From NCBI GenBank assembly GCA_002434595.1, contig DJKK01000317.1:1-7177 (forward strand): 7,177 nt of DNA. The letters run 5' to 3'. Source of the stretch: Alphaproteobacteria bacterium UBA6544. Its GTDB lineage: Bacteria > Pseudomonadota > Alphaproteobacteria > UBA8366. The notes beneath the pieces are model-generated. The model worked only from the letters and a program-made list of their open reading frames with translations, ran no database searches and was not told the origin of the DNA. A program made the position numbers and the translations under genes. Shown piece after piece: positions 1 to 6,209 of this stretch. Position 1 is the stretch's first letter. Every line of letters starts with the position of its first letter.

Positions 1-52
1 GAAGCGCGGCCTTGAGGCCGGCGACATCGATAGATTTTACGGATGCAGATAT
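1..52 (-). CDS. N-terminus of an unidentified protein, apparent ATA start, cut by the window edge
   Basis: Downstream of the hydrolase gene on the minus strand an open frame begins at an ATA codon (52-50) and reads ISASVKSIDVAGLKAAL up to the window edge. It has a perfect GGAGG ribosome binding site 8 bases upstream, and that site directly follows the hydrolase stop (TGAGGAGG). No ATG, GTG or TTG occurs in this frame between the ribosome binding site and the edge. ATA would be a very rare start codon; a substitution or sequence error in an original ATG is as likely. The residues IDVAGLKAAL faintly resemble the opening of rhodanese-type domains, but about 17 residues cannot support a family call. 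Tight spacing suggests translational coupling to the hydrolase. The existence of a gene here is moderately supported; its identity is not. Confidence 0.35.
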   Translation of the reverse strand, partial: MSASVKSIDVAGLKAAL

Positions 53-60
53 TGGCTCTG

Positions 61-65
61 CCTCC
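61..65 (-). promoter_or_regulatory. Strong Shine-Dalgarno GGAGG overlapping the end of the hydrolase gene
   Basis: The minus strand reads TGAGGAGG, in which TGA is the stop of the dienelactone hydrolase gene and GGAGG is a full anti-16S match. It is the strongest ribosome binding site on this side of the window. It points at codon ATA at 52-50 with an ideal 8-base spacer, which is the main reason for proposing a gene start there. Confidence 0.5.
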
Positions 66-761
66 TCAACGCAGGTGTTTCGCGAAATGCGCCAGCGTGC
101 GCTCGCGGGCTATAGCCGCCTGTTCTGCGTTATACGGGTGGAATCCGTAGCGGTTGAAGCCGTGCTCCGTACCCGGATAGATGTGGATATCGACCGTGTC
201 CCAACTCTCGATACGTGCACGGACAACTGCGACGGTATCTTCCGGGACGTGTGGATCGGTTTCGGCAAAATGGAGGAGAAGCGGGCATTTCAAAGCGTCT
301 GCTTCGTCCAGGTGCTCGTCGATCTGGACGCCGTAATAGCCGACCGCGGCATCGATATTTTGTCGCACCGCGGAGATATAGGCGAACTTTCCGCCGAGGC
401 AGAATCCGATCACGCCGACCTTTCCCGTGCAGTCGTCGCGGTCCTTGAGAGCGGCGATCGTCGCGCCGAGGTCATCCGCAAACTGATCAGTGTCGAGTTG
501 TGCGCGGAGTGATTGCGCTTTCGCCCGGCCGTCATCGGTATAGGGCAGATAGGCACCTGCCTTCTGTCGCCAGTAAACATCCGGCGCCAGCGCAACATAG
601 CCGTCTGCGGCATAGCCATCCGTGACTGAGCGGATGTGCTCGTTGGTATTAAAGACCTCAGGCAGGACAAGCACACCCGGTGCTGGTGTTTCGGCCGGAA
701 GTGCCAGATAGCCCGCAAAGGTGCCGCCGTCACCGGCGTTGATTTGAATTTCGTGTCCCAT
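66..761 (-). CDS. Dienelactone hydrolase family protein (alpha/beta hydrolase)
   Basis: This 231-residue protein has the usual length and motifs of the dienelactone hydrolase (DLH) family, cytoplasmic alpha/beta hydrolases that use a Cys-His-Asp triad. Family members open dienelactones in chloroaromatic degradation, but many act on other esters or lactones, so the substrate is unknown. Visible residues are Glu35 in LPEVF, the nucleophile elbow GFCLGG with Cys121, Asp169 in ETDPHVP and His200 in GTEHGFN. No signal peptide or membrane segment is apparent. Two in-frame ATGs compete, at 767 and 761. I chose 761 because a weak GAGAG lies 7 bases upstream of it but only 1 base from the other, and because family members commonly begin MGxxI. 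The gene is apparently coupled to a downstream gene starting near 52. A divergent region of about 250 bases separates it from the gene at 1015. Confidence 0.9.
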   Translation of the reverse strand: MGHEIQINAGDGGTFAGYLALPAETPAPGVLVLPEVFNTNEHIRSVTDGYAADGYVALAPDVYWRQKAGAYLPYTDDGRAKAQSLRAQLDTDQFADDLGATIAALKDRDDCTGKVGVIGFCLGGKFAYISAVRQNIDAAVGYYGVQIDEHLDEADALKCPLLLHFAETDPHVPEDTVAVVRARIESWDTVDIHIYPGTEHGFNRYGFHPYNAEQAAIARERTLAHFAKHLR

Positions 762-796
762 TGTCATGCTCTCATAGAGGTTTTCTGATCGATCCG

Positions 797-810
797 GGGC
801 GCTAACGCCC
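797..810. promoter_or_regulatory. Small perfect hairpin in the leader of the hydrolase gene
   Basis: GGGCG-CTAA-CGCCC forms a perfect 5-bp stem with a 4-base loop, 36 to 49 bases upstream of the chosen hydrolase start. It has no T-run in either direction, so it does not look like a terminator. It could be a 5'-leader element or an operator half; the function is not known. Confidence 0.25.
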
Positions 811-811
811 T

Positions 812-827
812 ACCTAAGGATATAGGT
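812..827. promoter_or_regulatory. Inverted repeat ACCTA-N6-TAGGT, candidate operator
   Basis: A 16-base dyad with 5-bp arms and a 6-base AT-rich centre lies just beyond the GGGCG hairpin, between the divergent hydrolase and 173-residue genes. Read on the minus strand its centre contains TATATCC, which could be part of a -10 region for the hydrolase gene. Position and symmetry suit a repressor or activator site, but no convincing -35 element was found and no regulator is encoded nearby. This is inference only. Confidence 0.22.
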
Positions 828-911
828 CTCCATGGGTAGAATCCGCCGACCCAGCGGAAGATGCGCGGAATCTTATGCCGAACGCGTCTTGCTCCTAAAA
901 ATTATCCCGCA

Positions 912-926
912 TTAACAATTGGTTAA
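912..926 (+). promoter_or_regulatory. CtrA-like box TTAA-N7-TTAA
   Basis: The sequence TTAACAATTGGTTAA matches the full alphaproteobacterial CtrA consensus of TTAA, seven bases, TTAA, with TTAAC forms reading on both strands. A further TTAAC half-site lies at 956-960. The box is 88 bases upstream of the ATG at 1015, a position compatible with control of that gene; it could also act on the divergent hydrolase about 150 bases away. CtrA is the cell-cycle and motility response regulator of alphaproteobacteria. The region is AT-rich, so a chance match is possible. Confidence 0.45.
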
Positions 927-999
927 TACTCTTTTTCGTTCGGCACAATGATTGCTTAACAATGCATGCCGCCCGGAACAGAAATTTTTTTCATCGACC

Positions 1000-1005
1000 A
1001 GGGAG
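1000..1005 (+). promoter_or_regulatory. Shine-Dalgarno AGGGAG that decides the start at 1015
   Basis: AGGGAG lies 9 bases upstream of ATG 1015 and is the only good ribosome binding site in this leader. It argues against the in-frame upstream ATT/TTG region near 952, which has no such site. The flanking bases GACCA (996-1000) and TGGTC (1010-1014) are perfectly complementary, so the site sits within the loop of a potential 5-bp hairpin ending immediately before the ATG. Confidence 0.6.
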
Positions 1006-1014
1006 CAATTGGTC

Positions 1015-1536
1015 ATGGATGCCTTAACGGGAGTGATAGACGGCCGCTTGGGGTCTCTCGACCCTCGCCAGGCTGCGCAATTGCGGCTCGACCGCCTGCG
1101 TGTACAGGCGGAGGCCGGGGAACTCGATATCGCCAAGCTGCAGGAACGCCTGAGGTCCGTCTTTGGCGAGGATTCGGATGCGCTTGTCGGCGACGACGGC
1201 AGCGTTGATTTCGACCGTCTTCAACAATTCTTGAGTGACCAGGGGTCGGCGCGACTGATCCTCGCATTGACCGCGCGTCTCGGCGACGCAGATCCGCGTG
1301 AGGATGTGGCCGCGGGCGGCAATTCGGTTCGTGAAAAACTCGTCGAACGCAATCAATTGATTGCGCGCGAACGTCTGCGCGATGAATTCGGCGGCGAGGC
1401 CGACCGGTTTATCAATGCCGATGGCGGCATTGATTTCGAAGCTTTGCGCGAGTTCCTTCAGCAACAGCGCGTTAACGTCGATCGGCTGCGCAATCTCGAA
1501 CTTGGCCCTGCCACAATCATCGATATCGAGACCTAG
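1015..1536 (+). CDS. Hypothetical acidic protein with two EF-hand-like repeats
   Basis: I do not recognise this 173-residue protein. It is acidic, charged and mostly helical in character, with no signal peptide or membrane segment. Its visible feature is an internal duplication. Residues 42-76 (ERLRSVFGEDSDALVGDDG then SVDFDRLQQFL) align without gaps to residues 117-151 (ERLRDEFGGEADRFINADG then GIDFEALREFL), with about 15 of 35 positions identical. Each copy is helix, loop, helix, and the loop ends DG-x-[VI]-DF as in EF-hands. However, loop positions 1 and 12, normally Asp and Glu, are not conserved, so calcium binding is doubtful. The start at 1015 is chosen for its AGGGAG ribosome binding site. 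A CtrA-like box lies upstream. The stop is 5 bases from the end of the convergent HNH gene, with no room for a terminator. GC-rich third positions and the internal repeat argue that it is a real gene. Confidence 0.75.
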   Translation: MDALTGVIDGRLGSLDPRQAAQLRLDRLRVQAEAGELDIAKLQERLRSVFGEDSDALVGDDGSVDFDRLQQFLSDQGSARLILALTARLGDADPREDVAAGGNSVREKLVERNQLIARERLRDEFGGEADRFINADGGIDFEALREFLQQQRVNVDRLRNLELGPATIIDIET

Positions 1537-1541
1537 CCGAA

Positions 1542-1881
1542 CTATCGGCGACGCCGGTGCGGGCGACGTTTGTCGCGGCCGCGCGTTGCTCTGGCGTGGT
1601 CTATGAATTCCCGCGGTTTGCGGCGCACCCAGCGGATAAAGTTCTCGATTTCCGGATGTTCCCGGAGCGCCTCGGGTGTCAGGTAATCGTTTGCGAGATC
1701 GCGTTCGCTGAAGGTCCTGTTCAGCATCCGGTGGCAGACAACATGGATGTTACTCGCGCGATCACCGCCTTTCGATTTCGGAACCCAGTGATGTCGGTTG
1801 ACGTTCGGTCCTTCGATCATCTCCCGCCCGCAAACGGGATAGAGGGCCGAGCGGTTTTGTTGGACCTCGCTCGCCGGTCAC
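1542..1881 (-). pseudogene. Small HNH endonuclease-type protein, frameshifted near its N-terminus
   Basis: From ATG 1820 an open frame encodes 92 residues with an HNH signature: paired His in NRHHWVPKSKGG, Asn in ASNIHVVCH, and the final His in the same motif. A conserved-looking tail FSERDLANDYLTPEALREHP and a basic Arg/Lys-rich C-terminus follow. The Met at 1820 is internal to the fold, because upstream codons in the same frame still read SALYPVCGRE, the N-terminal zinc-finger-like strand, before a stop at 1880-1878 with no start codon. Dropping one A from the AAAA run (TTTT on plus, 1855-1858) joins this to GTG 1881, giving MTGERGPTNRSALYPVCGRE and about 112 residues in all. The first Cys of the expected CxxC is Tyr14. 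HNH proteins cut or nick nucleic acids; this product is probably impaired. No good ribosome binding site precedes the GTG. It starts 10 bases after the cupin stop. A sequencing error cannot be excluded. Confidence 0.6.
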
Positions 1882-1891
1882 GGGAGTGACG

Positions 1892-2440
1892 TCAGGCAGT
1901 GCCGAATTCCTGGAACAGCCGCATGTTCTTCTCGACATCGTAGGGTTGCTCGTTCAGCGTTTCGGCATCCCATTTGCTGTGCTGTGTTGAAAAAAAGTCG
2001 CCGCCATAGACGTGGATCGCTCCGGTCAGCCGCGGCATTGGCAGGGTCACCGAATGGATGATGCCAGAACCGAGGGGGGTGCCTCGCCGACCGAGAGGTC
2101 CCTAGCGCCGGCCGCCTCGATATGGCCGTTCAGTACGTCTTCGATACAACGCCAGAAAATGTTGTCTTTCCCCGTCCTGTATATACCCCGATGACCGCCC
2201 ACATTTCATGATTGTGCGGGATGATCGTGATCCAGGGTGCCCAAATGACATCGATGATGGTGGGCCTGTCCGAGTTATGAATCTTCTCTACACCGCCGCC
2301 GGACGGCCCGCCCAGTCCTTTCAGGACAGCGCCGGAACCGGAGACGGCTTTAGCAATGATCTCGCGGAAGCCGACATGGCTCGCGGGTCCTCGGCGACGG
2401 CGGCTTCGCAATCAGAGATGAATTGTTCTTCGTCGAACAA
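1892..2440 (-). pseudogene. Cysteine-dioxygenase-like cupin (double-stranded beta-helix protein), three frameshifts
   Basis: Three minus-strand frames together spell one protein of about 180 residues resembling the predicted metal-dependent DSBH enzymes related to cysteine dioxygenase. From TTG 2440 the reading is FDEEQFISDCEAAVAEDPR. A shift near 2386-2378 leads to HVGFREIIAKAV and on to the metal motif in PHNHEMWAVIGVYTGR. A second shift at 2174-2166 leads to DNIFWRCIEDVLNGHIEAAG. A third at the C-run 2079-2074 leads to LGSGIIHSVTLPMPRLTGAI, which supplies the third metal His, and to KWDAETLNEQPYDVEKNM ending in LFQEFGTA. The longest uninterrupted piece is 2130-2411. Intact family members are thiol or related dioxygenases or uncharacterised; this copy cannot make full-length protein as written. 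The start has no good ribosome binding site. It lies 34 bases after hyuB on the same strand, suggesting former co-transcription. Either decay or clustered indel errors would explain it. Confidence 0.75.
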
Positions 2441-2474
2441 TCTATGTTTACTTTTTAGAATCGCAGGTTGTGTC

Positions 2475-4154
2475 TTATTCCGCGGCTAGTTCGTGGCCGT
2501 CATAGGAGTAGGCGTCCGAGGCAGCCTCCGGTGAAATCCTGCCGCAGCGGACATCCGCCGCTACCAGTGCTCGATCACGTGAATTCGGGTCGCCGTACCC
2601 GCCGCCGCCCGATATTTCCACAATGAACTGGTCGCCCTTTCGGACTTCGATATTGGACGCGGCGGGCACGCGGGTCTCTACGCCGTCACGGACGAGGATA
2701 TAGGCTGAGAGCTTGCTTTCCTTGCCGCCGGCGAGCGACCAGGCAGGAGTGTTGTGACGGTCGCCGTTGGTGCTGATTAGGACGCCGTCTTCGAGAATAT
2801 CGTATACGCGGCGGAATCCGAGGCCGCCCCGCTGCGCCCCGGCACCTCCCGAATCCGGGATCAAGCCATACTCGGCGATACGGACGAAGTCGTGGTCCAT
2901 TTCGATCGCCTCGACGGGTGTATTCCCCGTATTCGACAGCATCTGGGCAATGACTTCAGCACCGTCGTTCTCCGGCCCGGCGCCGTTGCCGCCCATCAGA
3001 ATCTCGGCGAACATCTCGTAACCCTTCTCCAGCTTGCGGCTCATGGTCACCGCGTTCGTGGTGTCGTTGCCGGCGGCGGAGAAACGCTCCGGCGCAGCTT
3101 CGGCGAGCGCCCGCTTTACCGCCGAAGCCGTGCGGTAGGCCGACGACATCCGGCCGCGCACTGGCGCTGGATGATGGGGATCTAGGATGGAGCCTTTGCG
3201 TGTCACGATTTCGATCGGACGGTAGGTGCCATCATTTGTCGGTACACCTGGTCCGGCCAATAACCCGAAGACCGTGAGGACCGCAGAATGGGTCGATGCG
3301 ACAGGCGCGTTTACCGGCCAGGAAACCTGGTCGTCGCTCGTGCTCATATCGACCAGTGCCTCGTCTCCCTTGACCACGACACGGGCGCGGATCATCGGTT
3401 GCGGGCCGTCCAGTGTCTGTCCGTCGAGTTGGTCTTCGCCGAAATATTCCCCGTCCGGGACATCCGCGATTGCGGCGCGCACCATTCGCTCGGAGTAGTC
3501 CTGCATCTCCGCCATGCAGGCATGCACCAGATCGACCCCGTATCGTTTGAACAGCTCCTGCAGCAACTGTCGTCCGCGAAGCACCGCGGAAATTTGGGCG
3601 TGGAAATCACCAATAATAATATCGGGCAGCCGCACATTGGCGCGGAGGAACTGTTCGACCGGCCCATCGCCCAGGTCACGCTCCAGGTCGATCTTCATCG
3701 TTGGAATGATGATGCCTTCCTGATAGAGGTCCGTCGCGTTGGCATTGGAGCCGGCGACGGCGCCGCCGAGCTCCAGGTGGTGGCAGACACTGCCGGTAAA
3801 AGCGACCAGCCGGTCTTCGGAAAAGACAGGCAGCATGAAGATGATGTCGTTCAGATGCTGGCCATTTTCGTAAGGATTGTTTGTGACGTATGCCTCGGTA
3901 GGCTTGATTGCGGAGATATTGTATTTCTCGCGTACATAGGGGACGGCCGCCGCCAATGAGTTCATGTGAACTGGGATCATCTCTGCCTGGGCTACGGTGC
4001 GCGCGTCGGCATCCATGACACAGGTTGAGCAATCCTTTGCCTCGCGGACGATCGAGGAGTAGGCCGCTCGCAGCATGATGTCGCCCATCTCGGCGGCAAT
4101 CGATTTGAAAGTGCCGGTGATGATGTTGAAATCCGCTGGGTCCAGCTGGCTCAT
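2475..4154 (-). CDS. hyuB: Hydantoinase B / oxoprolinase family subunit
   Basis: This 559-residue protein is full length for the HyuB family, the partner of HyuA in ATP-dependent hydrolases of hydantoins, 5-oxoproline and related lactams; some superfamily members are ketone carboxylases. Family landmarks in order are the N-terminal helix FNIITGTFKSIAAEMGDIML, the DCSTCVMD and IPVHMNSL segments, NPYENGQHLNDI and HHLELGG with probable metal-binding His and Asp residues, GSNANATDLYQEG, the RLPDIIIGDFHAQISA segment, MGGNGAGPENDG, RIAEYGLIPDSGGAG and the C-terminal ISGGGGYGDP. No signal peptide is seen, so it is cytoplasmic. Its ATG overlaps the hyuA stop by 4 bases (ATGA), and AAAGGAG lies about 6 bases upstream inside hyuA, so the two are translationally coupled and expected to form a complex. 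N-methylhydantoinase, 5-oxoprolinase, caprolactamase-like and carboxylase-like activities cannot be distinguished from sequence alone. No broken motif was noticed. Confidence 0.93.
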   Translation of the reverse strand: MSQLDPADFNIITGTFKSIAAEMGDIMLRAAYSSIVREAKDCSTCVMDADARTVAQAEMIPVHMNSLAAAVPYVREKYNISAIKPTEAYVTNNPYENGQHLNDIIFMLPVFSEDRLVAFTGSVCHHLELGGAVAGSNANATDLYQEGIIIPTMKIDLERDLGDGPVEQFLRANVRLPDIIIGDFHAQISAVLRGRQLLQELFKRYGVDLVHACMAEMQDYSERMVRAAIADVPDGEYFGEDQLDGQTLDGPQPMIRARVVVKGDEALVDMSTSDDQVSWPVNAPVASTHSAVLTVFGLLAGPGVPTNDGTYRPIEIVTRKGSILDPHHPAPVRGRMSSAYRTASAVKRALAEAAPERFSAAGNDTTNAVTMSRKLEKGYEMFAEILMGGNGAGPENDGAEVIAQMLSNTGNTPVEAIEMDHDFVRIAEYGLIPDSGGAGAQRGGLGFRRVYDILEDGVLISTNGDRHNTPAWSLAGGKESKLSAYILVRDGVETRVPAASNIEVRKGDQFIVEISGGGGYGDPNSRDRALVAADVRCGRISPEAASDAYSYDGHELAAE

Positions 4155-6196
4155 GTTTCGCTCCTTTCAACAATAATAGCACCGCCTTGCCTGACTTCGA
4201 AACGCCAACCTGGCGGAACTGGCATGCTAGTCGTGCTCTCGACGACAACGGCGGGTCCATTCGCAGTGAATCCCGCCGGCAATTTTTCGCGGGTGTAGCT
4301 TGGATACTGCGCAGTCTCGCCCAGGAGGGATACGTTACGCTGTTTTTCCGTTGTAGGTGATCCGTTGGCCTCGGGCGCGGCCAGCACTGAACCGCGGGCG
4401 CGCCGCGCCGTTAATCTGAAGGAGATCGCCTCGACCGCGCTCTGCTCGAAACTGTGACCGTATTGCCGTTGATGCAGTTCGTGAAAGCGGGCAATTAGTG
4501 TGTCTGGTCCGCCGGTGAGCTCTTGCGGCTTGAACGGAACTCGCAACTCGTAACCCTGGCCAACGTAGCGCGCGTCCACCGCAAATTCGAGTGCAAGCTC
4601 TTCCGGTGCATAGCGGAGGTCCGCGTATTCCGAGTCCGCCCTTCCTTTCAGATCGTCGACGCGCCGCGCGAGATCCTTGGCGGATAACTCGGTCAATCGA
4701 ATCGCGCCTTCCGAGCGGGCGTAGTCGATCCGGATATCGGCAATGGCGAGGCCAAGGGCAGAGAAGATGCCCGGATGAGGCGGGACCAGAATTGTGTCCA
4801 TGCCGACCTCGTCCGCAAGCGCCGCCGCAATCAACGGGCCGGCGCCGCCGCAAGGTAGCAAGGCATAGTCGCGCGGATCGAAGCCTCGTTTCACGCTGAC
4901 CCTTCGAACGGCCTGCGCCATGTTGGCGATCGCGATACGGTAGACCCGTTCCGCGAGTCCGTCTGGCGTGAGGTCGAAGGTCTCGCATAGCTCGGCAGCG
5001 GCGGCCTCTGAGCGGTCGGGCCGCAGGACGATGTTGCCCGGCAGCGGCGTCGAGGGGTCGAGCAGGCCGAGCAGCAACATTGCGTCGGTCATGGTGAAGT
5101 TTTCCCCGCCCTTGCCGTAGCAGGCGGGCCCGGGGTCGGCGCCCGCACTCTGTGGTCCGACCTGCAGCATGCCGCCGGCATCGATATGAGCTATGCTGCC
5201 ACCGCCGGCGCCGATGGTGACGATGTCGGTCATGACGACGTTGAGCGGTAGGCCATCGACGCTGAACTCGGATGTCCCTTTGACGGTAGTCTGCGGACGG
5301 CCGCCGGTGATCAGGCAGACATCGCAACTTGTTCCGCCGATGTCGATAGAGATGACGTCGGGTACGCCTTCACGTTGCGCGACCTCGGCCGCTGCCGTAA
5401 CCGCCGCGGCTGGGCCGGAGACAAACATATTAGCGGCCTTCCGCCGCGCCGTTGCCAACGGCACGACCCCGCCATTGGATTGCATGATCAAGGGTGTTCC
5501 CGTGATGCCGACCGTCGCTGTCCGTTCGCCGAACCGCGCGAGGTAGCGGTCTACCGCCGGCCCGATATAAGCATCGATCAAGACCGTGCTGGTTCGCTCG
5601 TATTCGCGGTGTTCAGGGGCGACGTCGGACGAAAGGGATACTCGGATATTCGGATGTCTTTCCGCGATAATACGGCCAATCATTTGCTCGTGGGCCGGAT
5701 TGGCGTAGGCATGGAGAAAGCAGACCGCGATGGATTCGGGGGAATGTTGGGCCACGATATCATCGATCAGCGTCGCCGCCGCCGCGTCATCGAGTGGCAT
5801 GACGATCTCGCCTGCGGCGCTCATGCGTTCATCGACTTCAAGTACCATGTCACGGTCGACCAAAGGCTCCGGCTTCCGATAGAACATGTCGTAGACGGTG
5901 CTCTTGTCCTGGCGCTGGATGAACAGCACGTCGCGGAACCCCTTTGTCGTGAGCAGGACCGTTCGCGCGCCATTGCGTTGGATCAGGGCGTTGGCCGCAA
6001 TCGTCGAGCCGTGAAGTAATTCGGCAATTTCGTTGGCGGCATGGCCCGACAGGTCGAGGAGCTGTTCAAGCCCTTCGACTGCTGCGACGCTGGGATCAGC
6101 AGGAGTTGAGGGAAGTTTGTGGACCGTGAGCCGCCCGTCGCCATCCGCCATCACCAGGTCGGTGAACGTGCCCCCAACCTCAATACCCACAATCAT
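4151..6196 (-). CDS. hyuA: Hydantoinase A / oxoprolinase family subunit (ATP-binding)
   Basis: This 681-residue protein is the ATP-dependent partner of HyuB. It acts on an amide-ring or related substrate by ATP-driven activation in the cytoplasm. The N-terminal hydantoinase/oxoprolinase domain opens with IVGIEVGGTFTDLV (GGTFTD at residues 8-13), the ASKHA-type phosphate loop, followed by LLHGSTIAANAL (about 60-71). The central hydantoinase A domain has EHREYERTSTV (195-205), QSNGG (239-243), FVSGPAAAV (258-266) and the second phosphate motif SIDIGGTSCDV (283-293). CYGKGGENFTMTDA, LPCGGAGP and HPGIFSALGLAIADIR follow. The C-terminal third is the usual beta-rich domain. An upstream in-frame ATG at 6235 exists, but I chose 6196 because GGGAG lies 8 bases upstream and the protein then begins directly at the conserved strand. 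It diverges from the carbonic anhydrase with 143 bases between starts, so the promoter should lie there. The substrate is unknown. Confidence 0.93.
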   Translation of the reverse strand: MIVGIEVGGTFTDLVMADGDGRLTVHKLPSTPADPSVAAVEGLEQLLDLSGHAANEIAELLHGSTIAANALIQRNGARTVLLTTKGFRDVLFIQRQDKSTVYDMFYRKPEPLVDRDMVLEVDERMSAAGEIVMPLDDAAAATLIDDIVAQHSPESIAVCFLHAYANPAHEQMIGRIIAERHPNIRVSLSSDVAPEHREYERTSTVLIDAYIGPAVDRYLARFGERTATVGITGTPLIMQSNGGVVPLATARRKAANMFVSGPAAAVTAAAEVAQREGVPDVISIDIGGTSCDVCLITGGRPQTTVKGTSEFSVDGLPLNVVMTDIVTIGAGGGSIAHIDAGGMLQVGPQSAGADPGPACYGKGGENFTMTDAMLLLGLLDPSTPLPGNIVLRPDRSEAAAAELCETFDLTPDGLAERVYRIAIANMAQAVRRVSVKRGFDPRDYALLPCGGAGPLIAAALADEVGMDTILVPPHPGIFSALGLAIADIRIDYARSEGAIRLTELSAKDLARRVDDLKGRADSEYADLRYAPEELALEFAVDARYVGQGYELRVPFKPQELTGGPDTLIARFHELHQRQYGHSFEQSAVEAISFRLTARRARGSVLAAPEANGSPTTEKQRNVSLLGETAQYPSYTREKLPAGFTANGPAVVVESTTSMPVPPGWRFEVRQGGAIIVERSET

Positions 6197-6204
6197 AAAG
6201 ATTA

Positions 6205-6209
6205 CTCCC
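6205..6209 (-). promoter_or_regulatory. Shine-Dalgarno GGGAG that decides the hyuA start
   Basis: On the minus strand GGGAG precedes ATG 6196 by 8 bases. The alternative ATG at 6235 has no comparable site and would add 13 residues before the conserved IVGIEVGG strand, so translation most likely begins at 6196. Confidence 0.65.

Noticed and set aside
12..512. Plus-strand open frame of 166 codons opposite the hydrolase
   Set aside because: It is antisense to a clear DLH-family gene with an intact catalytic triad and has no family features of its own.
1024..1464. Minus-strand open frame of 146 codons opposite the 173-residue gene
   Set aside because: The plus strand has the ribosome binding site and the internal protein repeat; the antisense frame merely mirrors the same duplication.
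1855..1881. Programmed frameshift at the AAAA run of the HNH gene
   Set aside because: Four bases do not form a recognised slippery heptamer here, and there is no stimulatory structure or internal Shine-Dalgarno; an indel or a sequence error is simpler.
2130..2411. Treating this 93-codon minus frame as a complete gene
   Set aside because: Its first residues (MRSRRRRGPAS) and last residues (GKTTFSGVVSKTY) are out-of-frame readings; the cupin sequence continues in other frames on both sides.
2208..2489. Plus-strand frame opposite the cupin remnant and the end of hyuB
   Set aside because: It shows no family resemblance, while the minus strand reads as cupin sequence over the same bases.
4335..5327. 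Arg-rich 330-codon minus frame inside hyuA
   Set aside because: It is a shifted-frame shadow of hyuA with extreme Arg and His content.
5375..6019. Plus-strand 214-codon frame opposite hyuA
   Set aside because: It is antisense to the conserved ATP-binding domain of hyuA, with no ribosome binding site of note and no recognisable motif.
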